Both the position numbers and the translations under genes were made by a program. Of a DNA stretch of 64,000 bases, positions 42,481-53,411 are shown piece after piece (within the stretch, counting starts at the first letter, position 1; every line of letters starts with the position of its first letter). The notes beneath the pieces are model-generated. The model was given only the letters and a program-made list of their open reading frames with translations. It searched no databases and was not told the DNA's origin. Location of the stretch: the NCBI GenBank assembly GCA_037127315.1, contig JBBBDQ010001026.1, forward strand, positions 7,484,501 to 7,548,500, in the 5' to 3' direction. The stretch comes from Ascarosepion bandense. Lineage: Eukaryota; Mollusca; Cephalopoda; Sepiida; Sepiidae.

Positions 42481-42925
42481 GATGTGTAAACATCCTGCAG
42501 ACACCCAGTCTGTACTTAGCCTTAGTATTTTTTCCAGGATTTTTTTTTTATCTTTTGATCTTAATAAATCTTCCGCCGGAGAATTCTTAATGTGTGGTCA
42601 AGATACAGTAAAAGACAGCCTTTGACCTGGTCATTCAAAACGTTATTTCCTGAACTTTATCTCTGATCGCATTAAATCACTGCGTCAAACATTTACCGGA
42701 AGAGTGGTAGGATTTAAAACAGTAATCTGATACCCTTTTCTCTTCCACAATTTTCCTCATAAAAGAAAAAGCGTTTATTTATTTATTTTTTCTCTTCTTT
42801 TTTACTTTTGTTAAACGAAACATGTTTTTAATCTATTTTCTATTTTTAACCCTTTTCTATTTTAATCTATTATAATAAAATACATATTTTACAAAGCAAC
42901 TTAATATACGTCTAGTAATTGTGTC
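42481..42925. other. AT-rich DNA, nothing recognised
   Basis: T-rich stretch without frames or family repeats. Confidence 0.35.
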
Positions 42926-43008
42926 ACACCTTATCAAAACTGTAAAGGAAGGTAAAAAAAGCCCAAATATGGAAACAATAAGCTATTTTAGGTCTTATTT
43001 TATTTGAT

Positions 43009-43355
43009 TTTTTTTTAATCGTATCACCCCGAGCAAGGCGGTAACGCCACTGATGTGCAGGGGGGTACGTAATAGTGAAAAGATTGGAAAAGAGGAAGCC
43101 GGAAACCACATCCTAAACAGGGAACAAGGATGAGTCTCTTAACCTGTTCAATAGACGTGGGTGGAGTGTGAACCGGGCGATAGATAGATCTATCTACTCA
43201 AATTGAAAAAAAAACAAAGTGAGAAGATTGGAAAAGAGAAAGCCGGAAACCACATCCTACACAGGGAACAAGAGATGAGCCTCTAAACCTGTTCAATAGA
43301 GATGGGTGGAGTGTGAACCGGGCGATAGATTGATATATCTACTCCAATTGAAAAA
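43009..43355 (-). mobile_element. SINE-T, two units, inserted in right arm
   Basis: Reverse tail (poly-T, ATCACCCCGAGCAAGGCGG, ggtacgtaa) and two units (CCTAAACAGGGAACAAGG, CAATAGACGTGGGTGGAG, then a second). The left arm has the uninterrupted site, so this is an insertion dated after the duplication. Confidence 0.85.
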
Positions 43356-43394
43356 AAAAAGTGATATGTATCTTTTAAGGGGAGAGCATAGCAG

Positions 43395-43800
43395 TTGAAT
43401 TGAGGTATTTACTGGGACAGTACAAAGAATCGACCATCAACGGAGAATCTGTAATGCGATCGATCCCGACTTGGCAGCTCAGATACAGTCACATTCTCAC
43501 CGGCGCAATGTGGCTTCCCTGTGTCTCTTCTAAAATTACTTACCGGCTTCTGCTCTGATGAATTTAGCTCACTGGTGCCGCCTATATATGAATTTACTCG
43601 TGCAACAAGATTAGCAACTAGGTCTTTACTGAAAAACCAATAAAATGTTAACGCAAATTCTACTCCAGCAGCTTCTTTTCTCGCACTTCCCGCCTGTGGA
43701 ATTCCCTTCCATTTACTTGCTTCCTCGACAGCTGCATTTTCCAAGAAATTAAATGTAAATAGTCACGTCCTATTTAACTAACCTGCATCCTCTCTTTCTC
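43395..43800 (+). pseudogene. LINE-A C-terminal fragment (right arm)
   Basis: Plus-strand LINE-A: CCACATTGTG-type SLSHRR region near 43500, TTTACTCGTGCAACAAGATT, then TCTCGCACTTCCCGCCTGTG (FFSRTSRLW). Frame-broken. It mirrors the fragment at 34995-35345. Confidence 0.75.
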
Positions 43801-44130
43801 ATTTTTACACATTTCCAAAAGTTGTGGCAATCTTTGCAGATGAAGCGACCTTGGTCTCCATTGGAGCATATATTGTCTCTTTTGTATTGTTCATGATGAT
43901 AGACCCGAAATTCATCAAGGGTTAGGAAAGGCTTAAACAAACAGTTATATCTGCCTCAATGTCAGATTTTTCTGTGATGTTGTCAGACTGCTGCACTTTT
44001 GATCAGGTGCCAGACGACATGGCACCCCCACCCGAGCAGAAACATTCGTCAGCCCAACTTCATTGAGCAGAATATTCTTAACTTTTCCACGATATATGCT
44101 CATAGAATTGTACATTTGATTTATAGTCAA

Positions 44131-44491
44131 CTAGCAGTATAGCCCGACGTTGCTCGGGTGTAATGAAAACTTTAAAACTAATCCATGATCCTGGAGCTCA
44201 GACTCTTTGGCGGTTGGCATTAGTTGTTTCCAGTTAAATCGAAACCGTGGACTGAAAGAAAAATGAATGGATGTAAGTCAAATTTTGATTTCCTGGTATC
44301 GATATCAAATAAGATTGTTTCGTCGTAAACTGAATTTTGAAGGCTAAATAAGTCCTCTGAGTAAATGGTATCATGGCTGAGACTAAGAACTACAATTATA
44401 CCTACTTAGAGCCAAACCCGAAGCAAAAACTAAAATAAAAGGGCTGAAAAATACTGACATACAGGCAGATAAACAAACACACACACAAACA
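44131..44491 (-). mobile_element. Helitron 3' half
   Basis: Complement of a Helitron 3' end: CTAGCAGTATAGCCCGACGT at 44131 through ACACAAACATCTTGTC at 44491. The 5' half is absent here; a matching 5' half in the same orientation lies at 46979-47372. Confidence 0.85.
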
Positions 44492-44492
44492 T

Positions 44493-44639
44493 CTTGTCTC
44501 TTTTGTATTGTTCATGATGATAGACCCGAAATTCATCAAGGGTTAGGAAAGGCTTAAAAAAAAACTGTTATATCTGCCTCAATGTCAGATTTTTCTGTGA
44601 TGTTGTCAGACTGCTGCGCTTTTGATCAGGTGCCAGACA
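44493..44639. repeat. Direct duplicate of 43877-44021
   Basis: TCTCTTTTGTATTGTTCATG ... TTTTGATCAGGTGCCAGAC is repeated almost exactly from the preceding arm, so a local direct duplication followed the inversion. Confidence 0.9.
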
Positions 44640-44885
44640 TTTTCTTTTATTGCACTTCTCCCCTGTGGAACTCCCTTCCATTTACTTGCTTCCTCGATAG
44701 CTACAATCTCTAATAATTTAAATGTATATAGTCATTTTTTATCTCACTAACCTGCATCCTCTCTCTCTCTCTCTCTCTCTCTGATGCTCCTTTCTGCGTC
44801 CGCTCCACTCTCATCAGTATTCTCATCCCTCTCCTACCCGCTTCCTGACACCCCCTGTATTCTGTCACTATTTCTCATAACTTTT
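44640..44885 (+). mobile_element. LINE-A 3' fragment
   Basis: TTGCACTTCTCCCCTGTGGA (LWNSLP region), then the pyrimidine-rich 3' UTR with a (TC)n run and CTACCCGCTTCCTGACACCC. The tail is missing. Confidence 0.75.
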
Positions 44886-46295
44886 TCTAACAGCTTTTGA
44901 ATTTAGTGTTCATTATTTGAGACTGTCTGAAACCAAATCGTCGTTTTTACTATCCAATATTCAGCACCTAAAAATTGCAAGTTTCGATCTAAATAGTATT
45001 AAAAATATATACATAAAAGTTGGTACAATGATAACATTTCGTCTTAAAGAACAGAGCTTTTAACATATGGCAAACAGTGAAAAGCACAACGTTTCAGGGC
45101 TTTTTTTTTAATATTTCGATAAGCTTTGAGTAGAATTAACACAACTTTCTTAAACGAGTAATTTTGTTTATCTTTGTCGTCATTTTCTTTTTGTTATTTC
45201 TCTTTCTTCTTTTTTATTTTCATTCTTTTCGTTCTTTCTTCATTTTTTATTTTCATTCTTTTCGTTCTTTCTTCATTTTTTACTTTCTGTTTTTTTCCTA
45301 TTCTAAATCCACTTTAATGGCAATGTTTTGCGTCAGTTTAAACATTTGCATTGAAATCTTGCGTTAGTCACGTTTTTTCTCGTGACCATGTTTGCAAAAA
45401 TCAATTGAACCGCCATATCTCTTTTTTTTATCATACTAGTATTTCTTATCGTATACACTTTGTTACACAGTTTCTACGCCTAGTTCTCTAAAAATAATCA
45501 CGCCAAGTTATAAGTAATCTATCATTCCTATTTATAATAAAGAAAAAGTCTAAAAACAAAATAAAAGTCAAGACATAACCGATCGAGAACAGCCTAACGT
45601 TATCTTAAACACTAGTTAAATGTTGGTGTATGTTTATTTAATATATTATACAAATAGCTTAATATCGTCTGCTCTAGTCAATAGAAAACTATGAAAAAAT
45701 TACAACTCCAGCCTGAGAATGAATGCCACTTTTAGTTAGTAAACGATTACTAAATAAATATATAATGGCCGGCTAGTCCCAGCCTAGAATACACGTCTGC
45801 TAAGTTGAATAGGTAATTTCTGTTACAGCTGTCTGTTGAGATATATCTGTGTTTGTTTTTTAATTTTTCTTTTTTTCATCACTCCTACGAAGACAAGGTG
45901 TGGTTTATTTTGAAACTAGACTGAATCAGGTATGTTTACGACAAACTAATTGGGCATTGTTGAGCAGATTTAACCCTCAATAATTTTCGATCTGTCAGCC
46001 CTATTATATGTGAAGACTGATTGCTGACAGGGTACAAAAATGAGTGCTTGCACAGAACTAATGGAATTTTAAACGGTGTTCGCAAATGCTGTAGAGCATA
46101 TCAAAGCATAGGCATGAGGTACAAAAGTATTGTTCATCTACCGCCATCTTAATTTCTGCGGTTGCAACAATTCCACATGCTGGCGGATAAAGACTTGGCT
46201 TACACCCAAATCCTTTCTTACTTACTTTTAGTCGTATTTATTTTCGAAAGAAACATATCTTGTTAGGTTTTACTTTTATTAATTCCGGGGAAACT
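44886..46295. other. No recognised feature
   Basis: Unique-looking AT-rich DNA. A 32-bp direct repeat (TTTTTATTTTCATTCTTTTC...) occurs twice at 45215-45275. No gene is supported. Confidence 0.4.
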
Positions 46296-46299
46296 AGTA

Positions 46300-46900
46300 G
46301 TTTGCGTACTATATTACATTATATATATTTAATTTCTATTGCACATTTTAATGTTGCAATAACATCATACTCAAACGGTTCTATATTTGTTGCAATCAAT
46401 CTTGATAAAACATCCGCATATCCTAATTTTTCAACGGTTGTTATTTCTTTCCGAAAATGGTAATTTAATATAATGGCATTCTAACGTTGTAATCTGTTCG
46501 TTCTATGCGTAGAACTTCCCTTTTTGGAATCAAACATTGATGCTAGAGGTAGTCTGTAAACAAAAACACTTTCCGTGTATAAATTTGTGAAGCTTTTCAC
46601 TGCAAATATTTGTTTAATACCTCCTGGTTGTATTTTTTTCTACAGGCTCTAACTACCGTGAAGGCTTCCATTTTATCGTCCTCAACTTTATGTACAATTA
46701 CTGCTCTTATATTATAGTCACTAGCATTTGAAGCCAGTAGAATATTTGCTTTCGGATTGTAGTAGGCTAAGGATAAGTTTAACATTAGTATTTTCTTGAT
46801 TTCTTCAAACTCCTTTTGTTACTTATCAGTCCATTTCTGCTGCATGGCTTTTTAATCGAATTGTTCTGAGGATCCCACAAATTCCGCATCTTAGGTATGT
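46300..46900 (-). pseudogene. Ty3/gypsy-type RNase H relic
   Basis: Minus strand: an RNase H-like stretch in a 62-codon frame (46785-46597) LAYYNPKANILLASNASDYN, IRAVIVHKVEDDKMEAF, KKYNQEVLNKYL, equivalent to the retroelement 'D-ASxxGxGAVLSH' and 'xAERNYSQxEKE' motifs; upstream KWTDK...FEEIKKI; downstream a short frame with YADVLSRLIATN near 46396-46425, the 'QADALSRL' motif typical of Ty3/gypsy polyproteins. The first aspartate is N (SNASDY). Frameshifted between blocks; no integrase or LTR linked. Confidence 0.8.
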
Positions 46901-46978
46901 AGATTTTATGATATAATTTGCTTCTGCTAAAAATGCTTTTTCGTAACGTTTGTTGGAGAGGGCATATGCTTAATATGC

Positions 46979-46979
46979 T

Positions 46980-47010
<31 letters not shown>

Positions 47011-47372
47011 CAAGATGTTATATATTATAGATGTTATATATATTATCGATTTTCTGCACTATTGTAAGAACTGCAACCTTGAAACTTCTGAATATCGTTT
47101 CTTATGTCTTTGTCTATTAGTGCATCAAATTTGATTAAAATCTGATCACTCCTTCTATAACCCGATTTTTTCGATTATCGATTTTCGGTGTTTATCGGCG
47201 GGTACCTCAACACAAAACCTAGCTAAGAACATTTGCAGTTGCTTATAGTAAAACTGTGTAAATTTTTAAGAAAATCGGTTCCGCCGTTTTAGAGTCTATA
47301 GGTAACGGATACGCACACACACAGGCACACATACAGACAAAGTTCCATTTATAAATAAGTTTAGATTTAGAT
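46979..47372 (-). mobile_element. Helitron 5' half
   Basis: It ends at 47365-47372 with the complement of TCTAAATCTAAACTTATTTA and runs to an (AT)n tract and aaggcaagatg at 46980-47020, where the 3' half is missing. Same orientation as the 3' half at 44131-44491. Confidence 0.8.
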
Positions 47373-47654
47373 GAGTGTTGATAGCAAATATAAGTGAAAG
47401 TCCGAACGGTATATTAACGCTGCGTCTCGACTGTCTCTAGACTGTCTCACGACTGTCTTATAGCTGCATTCTAGTTGTCTTCCAGGAAGTCACTCAGGTC
47501 AGTATTTATAAAAGGAAGGAGAGTTCATTCACTGTAAATAGGACACAATAACAATATCCATTATAAGAAAAATTCAAAATAGTTTGTTTGGTACAATTTT
47601 TAAGTGAAGCTTTCTTGCAAGTGAGATTCATGTTCTATCTTTTTTAAAGAATGA

Positions 47655-47840
47655 AAGAAAGAATGACGTTTTTTTTATAATCGTGTCGCCCAAAACAAGG
47701 CATTTTACTGCCATTGTTGAGCAGGACGTTAAGAAGGAGATAAATTATGAGAAAGAGTGACAGGTTATAGGGGGTGTCCGGAAGAGGGTAGGAGAAGGAT
47801 GAGAATACAGATGAGAGTGGGTGGATGAAGAAAGAAGCAT

Positions 47841-47871
<31 letters not shown>

Positions 47872-48205
47872 CAAGTTAATGAGATACGAGATGACTATTG
47901 ACTTTGCATTTGAATTCTTGAAGATTGTAGCTGTCGGGAAATTAAGTAAACGGAAGTGAATTCCACAGGCTGGAAGTGCGAGAGAAGAAGCTGATGGGGT
48001 AGAATTTGCGTTTACAATTGATTGGTTTTACAGTAAAAAGGTTGGGATCTAATTGCTCATCTTGTTGCTTGAATAAATTCATATATAGGGGGTACCAGTG
48101 AGCTATGTTCATCGGAGCAGACGCCGTGAAAGTATTTGTAGAAGAGGCACGGGGAAGCCACATTATGGCGGTAAAAAAGTAATTGTATCTGAGCTGCCAA
48201 GTCAG
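47655..48205 (-). pseudogene. LINE-A C-terminus, 3' UTR and tail
   Basis: Minus strand: tail (taatcgtgtcgcccaaaacaagg at 47676 in reverse), a (GA)n run at 47840, and the C-terminal region with CLFYKYFHGVCSDEHSSLVP and FFSRTSSLWNSLPFT in two frames. Continuous with the RT fragments at 48236 and 49406. Confidence 0.8.
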
Positions 48206-48235
48206 GATTTAAAAAAAAGCTTAAAAATACTAAAA

Positions 48236-48414
48236 AGCAAGTACTGAAAAAAATGACGAGACGGGAGTAAAATATGGTGCCATCTGCATAGATGCCGACT
48301 TGAGAACTGAGCAGATTAGAAAGATCATTGACGAAGATGAAGAAAAGCGTTGGATCTTGGATAGAGCCTTCAGAGACACCCACGTTCACATGGAAGGATT
48401 TGGAAGCATGCCTA
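48236..48414 (-). pseudogene. LINE-A reverse transcriptase, catalytic box region
   Basis: Minus strand frame with EGSIQDPTLFFIFVNDLSNL and IYADGTIFYS, the PQGSxLGPxLFxxFIND and YADDT motifs of the RT palm. The second catalytic aspartate of the YADD box is G. Interrupted upstream by the MITE at 48419. Confidence 0.8.
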
Positions 48415-48418
48415 TTAA

Positions 48419-48640
48419 CCCTCTAGGGACATTCGTATCATATTTGATACAGTATTTCCCTATAAGGAAACATTTGGTATTTCCCTATTAGGAAACATTT
48501 GGTATTCATTGACTGAGCAGTCAGTACTGATTTCATTTGAAATTTATAAAATATTTCTCTTAAAAAATTTTTCAGGAAAATATTTCTTTCAAGGCTTGTT
48601 TTCATACTGTATCAAATATGATACGAATGGCCCTAGAGGG
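48419..48640. mobile_element. piggyBac-like MITE, 222 bp
   Basis: Flanked by TTAA at 48415-48418 and 48641-48644, with ~37-bp inverted ends CCCTCTAGGGACATTCGTAT and the complement ATACGAATGGCCCTAGAGGG (one mismatch within the compared 37 bp). TTAA duplication and CCC ends are the piggyBac signature. A 25-bp direct duplication (gtatttccctat(a/t)aggaaac) lies inside. No coding. It sits inside the LINE-A RT region. Confidence 0.9.
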
Positions 48641-48644
48641 TTAA

Positions 48645-48917
48645 ACTTACTCATATAAAATCAAAAATCATTTTATTCAGCCCGCCTTTTTTTAACTAAA
48701 AATGTCATGTCAACGTTGTTATAGTTGTAGGTATTGTACACAAAACTATCTTTATAAAACTGTGTTTATATTTGAGCTTACGAGCAAATGTATGAATAAA
48801 AATTTATTAAACCTGTATAAATGATACAACAAACAGCACTACCTTATTCAGTACAAAAATTTTTTCAGGAAAATATTTCTTTCAAGGCTTGTTTTCATAC
48901 TGTATCAAATATGATAC
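48645..48917. repeat. Second partial MITE right end
   Basis: After about 200 bp of unrecognised AT-rich DNA, the right half of the MITE (TTTTTTCAGGAAAATATTTC ... ATGATACGAATGGCCCTAG, 48858 on) occurs again and leads into the tandem array. Confidence 0.7.
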
Positions 48918-49405
48918 GAATGGCCCTAGAGGGTTAAGGCTTATACTGGGCATAAAGTGGGTAATCGGTTTTCTATTGTCATGAAGTAATAAACTGATCC
49001 CCCACTAATTACTACTTATTAATATAATATGATACGAATGGCCCTAGAGGGTTAAGGCTTATACTGGGCATAAAGTGGGTGATCGGTTTTCTATTGTCAT
49101 GAAGTAATAAACTGATCCCCCACAAATTAGTACTTATTAATATAATATGATACGAATGGCCCTAGAGGGTCAAGGCTTATACTGGGCATAAAGTGGGTGA
49201 TCGGTTTTCTATTGTCATGAAGTAATAAACTGATCCCCCACTAATTACTACTTATTAATATATGATACGAATGGCCCTAGAGGGTTAAGGCTTATACTGG
49301 GCATAAAGTGGGTGATCGGTTTTCTATTGTCATGAAGTAATAAACTGATCCCCCACTAATTACTACTTATTAATATAATATGATACGAATGGCCCTAGAG
49401 GGTTA
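48918..49405. repeat. ~118-bp array combining MITE end and SINE-A linker
   Basis: About four to five units: GATACGAATGGCCCTAGAGG, GTTAAGGCTTATACTGGGCA, TAAAGTGGGTGATCGGTTTT, CTATTGTCATGAAGTAATAA, ACTGATCCCCCACTAATTAC. The first block is the MITE terminus; the rest is the linker of SINE-A arrays (compare 12.95 kb). Units are nearly identical. Confidence 0.9.
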
Positions 49406-50275
49406 CGAACGGCCGTCATTTTACGATTTGACAGGAACGATTGGATTAAATCCAACAATCGTCCAGTTATTTCGGTAGCTTTGTAGCTTGCGCGGAAGGC
49501 TGCCATGCAAAACCCTGTCAAAAGTTTTCGAGATATCTAGGTCGACAGCCCGAGTTTCACCGTTCGTATCAAGGGCCAAATATATGTATTCGGTGATGGT
49601 CGTTAACATCGGCGTAGATCTGGCGAAGCATATTGTTTGTCAGAGGATAAGCTGTTGTATGCGAGGGGAAAGAAGAAACAGCGAGGCACTAGTTATAGAG
49701 TTTGGAGAGGACAGAATATAGTTCAAGGCTTAAGAACCATGACTGGAATTTCATCACTTCCACTTGCTTTATGGGAGTCAAGATTAATGAAATAAAGTTA
49801 GAGACCAGAGACGGGGTTATGTATACTTCACTCAGTTGGGCCTCAGATCTAGGAAGAAAGTCAGTTGTGGAAACACCAGATATGTCAAGTGCGGAGTTGG
49901 AAGAGAATTTGCGAGCTTAGCATTCAGCTTTGTCCATTGTGAATGTGAGGCCCTCAAAGTTATTGAGTAGTGAAGGTATTGTGGGTTTGCGATTGTTTAG
50001 CACAGTTTTGCAGAGCCTTCAGTAGTCCTTTGAGTCAAACTTGCGGGAAGCTATATGCTGCTTCAGTCTATTAGCATTCACCAAATGGGCATCATTTATG
50101 ACACGCTTGCATTCATTTCGAGTAGAAGTAAAAGGAGCCTATTATAGTCAGACGTGTCAGTTCAGTAAGGCCGAGGAATTGCTTCCTGTGGGTAATGGCG
50201 ATCGAGCAAAAAGTGGAAAAATGGGGATAATAGTGTGGTTATTGCTTCAAACGCTGTTATAGTAGACACTTCGTA
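49406..50275 (-). pseudogene. LINE-A reverse transcriptase, N-terminal part
   Basis: Minus strand continuation of the split LINE-A: KDYWRLCKTVLNNRKPTI and SLLNNFEGLTFTMDKAE (pre-RT region, near 49940-50040), a frame-broken stretch with SEAQLSEVYITP, then MLTTITEYIYLALDTNGETR, AVDLDISKTFDRVLHGSLP (RT motif with the first catalytic aspartate, LDISKAFD-type) at 49609-49421. No endonuclease domain, so the copy is 5' truncated near 50275. Confidence 0.8.
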
Positions 50276-50464
50276 TTTGAAATAAAATCTCAAGTCTTAA
50301 CTATGTTTAACATATAGATGTACACTTAATTGCAGACGAATATTGTCTGTACCTTCTTTTTCACATTCGCTGTAGCAAGGTCAATGCTGTTCCTTGCTAA
50401 GTAAAGCAGCAACAGGCGTTGTCCTTTTTATTCCGGACGACATCTAATTCGTTTTGAAGAGCTA

Positions 50465-52035
50465 CAAATGAAAGGAAATTGTGGAGAGCCATGATCTCCA
50501 ACATTCTGAAAAGACTTGAGAAAATAGATGGCCGAACAAGATTTAGAAGAGATAATAAATTGACAAAACACATAATGAGCTACAAAGGAAAGGAAATCGT
50601 GGAAGAGCCATGATCTTCAACATTCTGAAGAGACTTGTGTAAAAAGATGGTCGAACAAGATACAGAAGAGATAATAATTTGACAAAACTTATAATGAGCT
50701 ACAAAGGAAAGGAAATTGTGGAGAGCCATGATCTCCAACATTCTGAATAGACTTGAGAAAATAGATGGCCGTACAAGATTTAGAAGAGATAATAATTTGA
50801 CAAAACACATAATGAGCTACAAAGGAAAGGAAATCGTGGAGAGCCATGATCTTCAACATTCTGAAGAGACTTGTGTAAAAAGATGGTCGAACAAGATACA
50901 GAAGAGATAATAAATTGACAAAACTGATAATTAGCTACAAAGGAAAGGAAATTGTGGAGAGCCATGATCTCCAACATTCTGAAGAGACTTGAGAAAATAG
51001 ATGACCGAACAAGATTTAGAAGAGATAATAAATTAACAAAACACATAATGAGCTACAAAGGAAAGGAAATCGTGGAGAGCCATGATCTTCAACATTCTGA
51101 AGAGACTTGTGTAAAAAGATGGTCGAACAAGATATAGAAGAGATAATAAATTAACAAAACTTATAATTAGCTACAAAGGAAAGGAAATTGTGGAGAGCCA
51201 TGATCTCCAACATTCTGAAGAGACTTGAGAAAATAGATGGCCGTACAAGATTTAGAAGAGATAATAATTTGACAAAACACATAATGAGCTACAAAGGAAA
51301 GGAGATCGTGGAGAGCCATGATCTTCAACATTCTGAAGAGACTTGTGTAAGAAGATGGTCGAACAATATATAGAAGAGAAAATAAATTGACAAAACACAT
51401 AATAAACTGCAAAGGAAAGGAAATTGTGGAGAGCCATGATCTCCAACAATCTGAAGAGACTTGTATAAAAAGATGGTCGAACAAGATATAGAAGAGATAA
51501 TAAATTGACAAAACTTATAATGTGCTACAAAGGAAAGGAAATTGTGGAGAGCCATGATCTCCAGCATTCTGAAAAGACTTGAGAAAATAGATGGCCGAAC
51601 AAGATTTAGAAGAGATAATAAATTGACAAAACACATAATGAGCTACAAAGGAAAGGAAATCGTGGAGAGCCATGATCTCCAACATTCTGAAGAGACTTGA
51701 GAAAATAGATGGCCGTACAAGATTTAGAAGAGATAATAATTTGACAAAACACATAATGAGCTACAAAGGAAAGGAAATCGTGGAGAGCCATGATCTTCAA
51801 CATTCTGAAGAGACTTGTGTAAGAAGATGGTCGAACAAGATATAGAAGAGAAAATAAATTGACAAAACACATAATGAGCTGCAAAGGAAAGGAAATTGTG
51901 GAGAGCCATGATCTCCAACATTCTGAAAAGACTTGAGTAAATAGATGGCCGAACAAGATTTAGAAGAGAAAATAAATTGACAAAACTTATAATGTGCTAC
52001 AAAGGAAAGGAAATTGTGGAGAGCCATGGTCACTA
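50465..52035. repeat. 118-bp higher-order array derived from LINE-B 3' end
   Basis: About 13 units of GAAAGGAAATTGTGGAGAGC, CATGATCTCCAACATTCTGA, AAAGACTTGAGAAAATAGAT ... Two variants alternate: type A (ATTGTGG..ATCTCC..TTGAGAAAATAGATGGCC) and type B (ATCGTGG..ATCTTC..TTGTGTAAAAAGATGGTC), giving a 236-bp dimer through most of the array. The first 36 bases match the LINE-B C-terminal codons (RETWRTMIAYVL). Frames across it are artefacts. Confidence 0.9.
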
Positions 52036-53035
52036 ATTTTTGAATATTAGGGCACATAGAAAATCTCTTTAGCGTGACAGTCAACCAGTTCACAGTTACT
52101 GGAACCATTCTTAGAAGGCCTCTTGTTCTTCGTCTTGTTTTGACAAGTACTGAACCACATTGACTTCTTCCCTAACCAATCTTCTACATCTTTCCTTCAT
52201 AATGTTCACATGTGAGAATCCATCATTTCGTGTCCCTCAACAAGTTTGGCTTTCGCTTTCATCCTCTTTATATTAATTAACTTTGGTTGCATTTTTATTT
52301 CCTTTTATTTGCCTTTTTGATTGTATCTAATCTTGTTGCGTTTAATTTAATTGCTTTTTTTTGTTGTTTTTGGCCTTTTTCGCTTATTGTTAAAATCGTG
52401 TAGAAACGGTAATTTACGCGAGAATTTTCATCCACATTTAATCTGATATTATCTCTTCGGAAAACTAGAAATTATTTAAAACAGCATACCAAAAACGAAT
52501 ATATTAAAAACTTGAAATTACTAAACAAAACACTGTTCGGGGTTTTATTTTAAGAATAGCATGCAATGGAAACAACTTATAAATATTTCCATATTTAAAA
52601 AGATCGAATGTCCATTATTAGAAAACTTCAAAATGGCGGAGTTGGTACAATTTTGAAGATAAGATTTCACGCAGGTGAGATTCACATGGCATTTAAAAAA
52701 TATAAGTGAAATAAAGAATGAATTTAAAAAATAAAAATCATTCTAAAAGGAGGTACAACTGAAAAGAAAAAAAAACCCTTCGATAGAAATCAAATATTTA
52801 AAGTCAATGTGAATTTAAATTATGGTTGAATGTAACAAATGTCAATGCGTGTTTTTAATCCGTGGACAGTAATTATTATTTTTTAAATTAAACGGCAAAT
52901 GTTTACCTTTCATCATATGCACTTAATCTATGCGTGAATATTAATCACACATTTCTGACAAAACCAAGGTGCCACATATTCTGCACATACTGATTCATAC
53001 TTTCAGAGAAAAACCACTTCAGCAACTATATTACA
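52036..53035. other. No recognised feature
   Basis: AT-rich, unique-looking; no open frame above background and no family repeat. Confidence 0.4.
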
Positions 53036-53098
53036 TCTTACCACACACACACAAAGACTAGCAAAAGTTCTTACACACACACACACATACACACATAT

Positions 53099-53335
53099 AT
53101 AGTCATCCGCAAACAGATCTGTTTCGCAGCTCATCAGTACGGTTAGACTCCTATTGCTTTTAACCCAGGATTGAAACCCGACCGAATTGCCGTCAGTTGG
53201 CGAGTCTACCTCTGAGCTATAGGCGCACGGTAGAAGGAGGCAGACTTTTAGCCAGTAGTTAGCGTGATCTAATTCATTACAGAATGAGCGATGCGTAGAT
53301 GCTAGAGTAGCTACTGTGTTAAATTAATGCTTTGA
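53099..53335 (-). mobile_element. tRNA-HHR unit 1 of a tandem trio
   Basis: Minus strand: cgcatcgctcattctg block, tRNA-like segment (A-box-like ATAGCTCAGAGGTAGACTCG; B-box-like GGGTTTCAATCCTGG), linker AAAAGCAATAGGAG, hammerhead-like end. Part of the unit 5' region is deleted relative to the next unit. Confidence 0.7.
53105..53143 (-). ncRNA. Hammerhead-like motif with deleted helix II
   Basis: Minus strand CCGTA, CTGATGA (53137-53131), then only GCTGC before GAAA (53125-53122), helix III region CAGATCTGTT, TGCGG. Core and helix I are kept but helix II has lost eight bases, and the site triplet is GUU at 53112. Confidence 0.45.
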
Positions 53336-53336
53336 A

Positions 53337-53411
53337 CGTTGCAAATATTTTCTTCGTTTCTTATTCATTTATAGACACACACACACACAGACACACACAC
53401 ACACACACATA
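53337..53411. repeat. (CA)n microsatellite between tRNA-HHR units
   Basis: CA run with a GACA interruption; a shorter CA run precedes unit 1 at 53041-53095. Confidence 0.9.

Larger units (their letters stand above)
42927..44490. repeat. Right arm of the inverted duplication
   Basis: Reverse complement of 34284-35510. It matches from the complement of the Helitron interior at 44490 down to caaaactgtaaaggaaggta at 42935, but holds an extra ~350 bp (SINE-T, 43009-43355) that the left arm lacks. The spacer between the arms is about 7.4 kb. Confidence 0.9.

Noticed and set aside
50580..52108. Many overlapping 60-116-codon frames on both strands
   Set aside because: All are readings of the 118-bp array. 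Residual LINE-B similarity comes from its origin, not from coding function.
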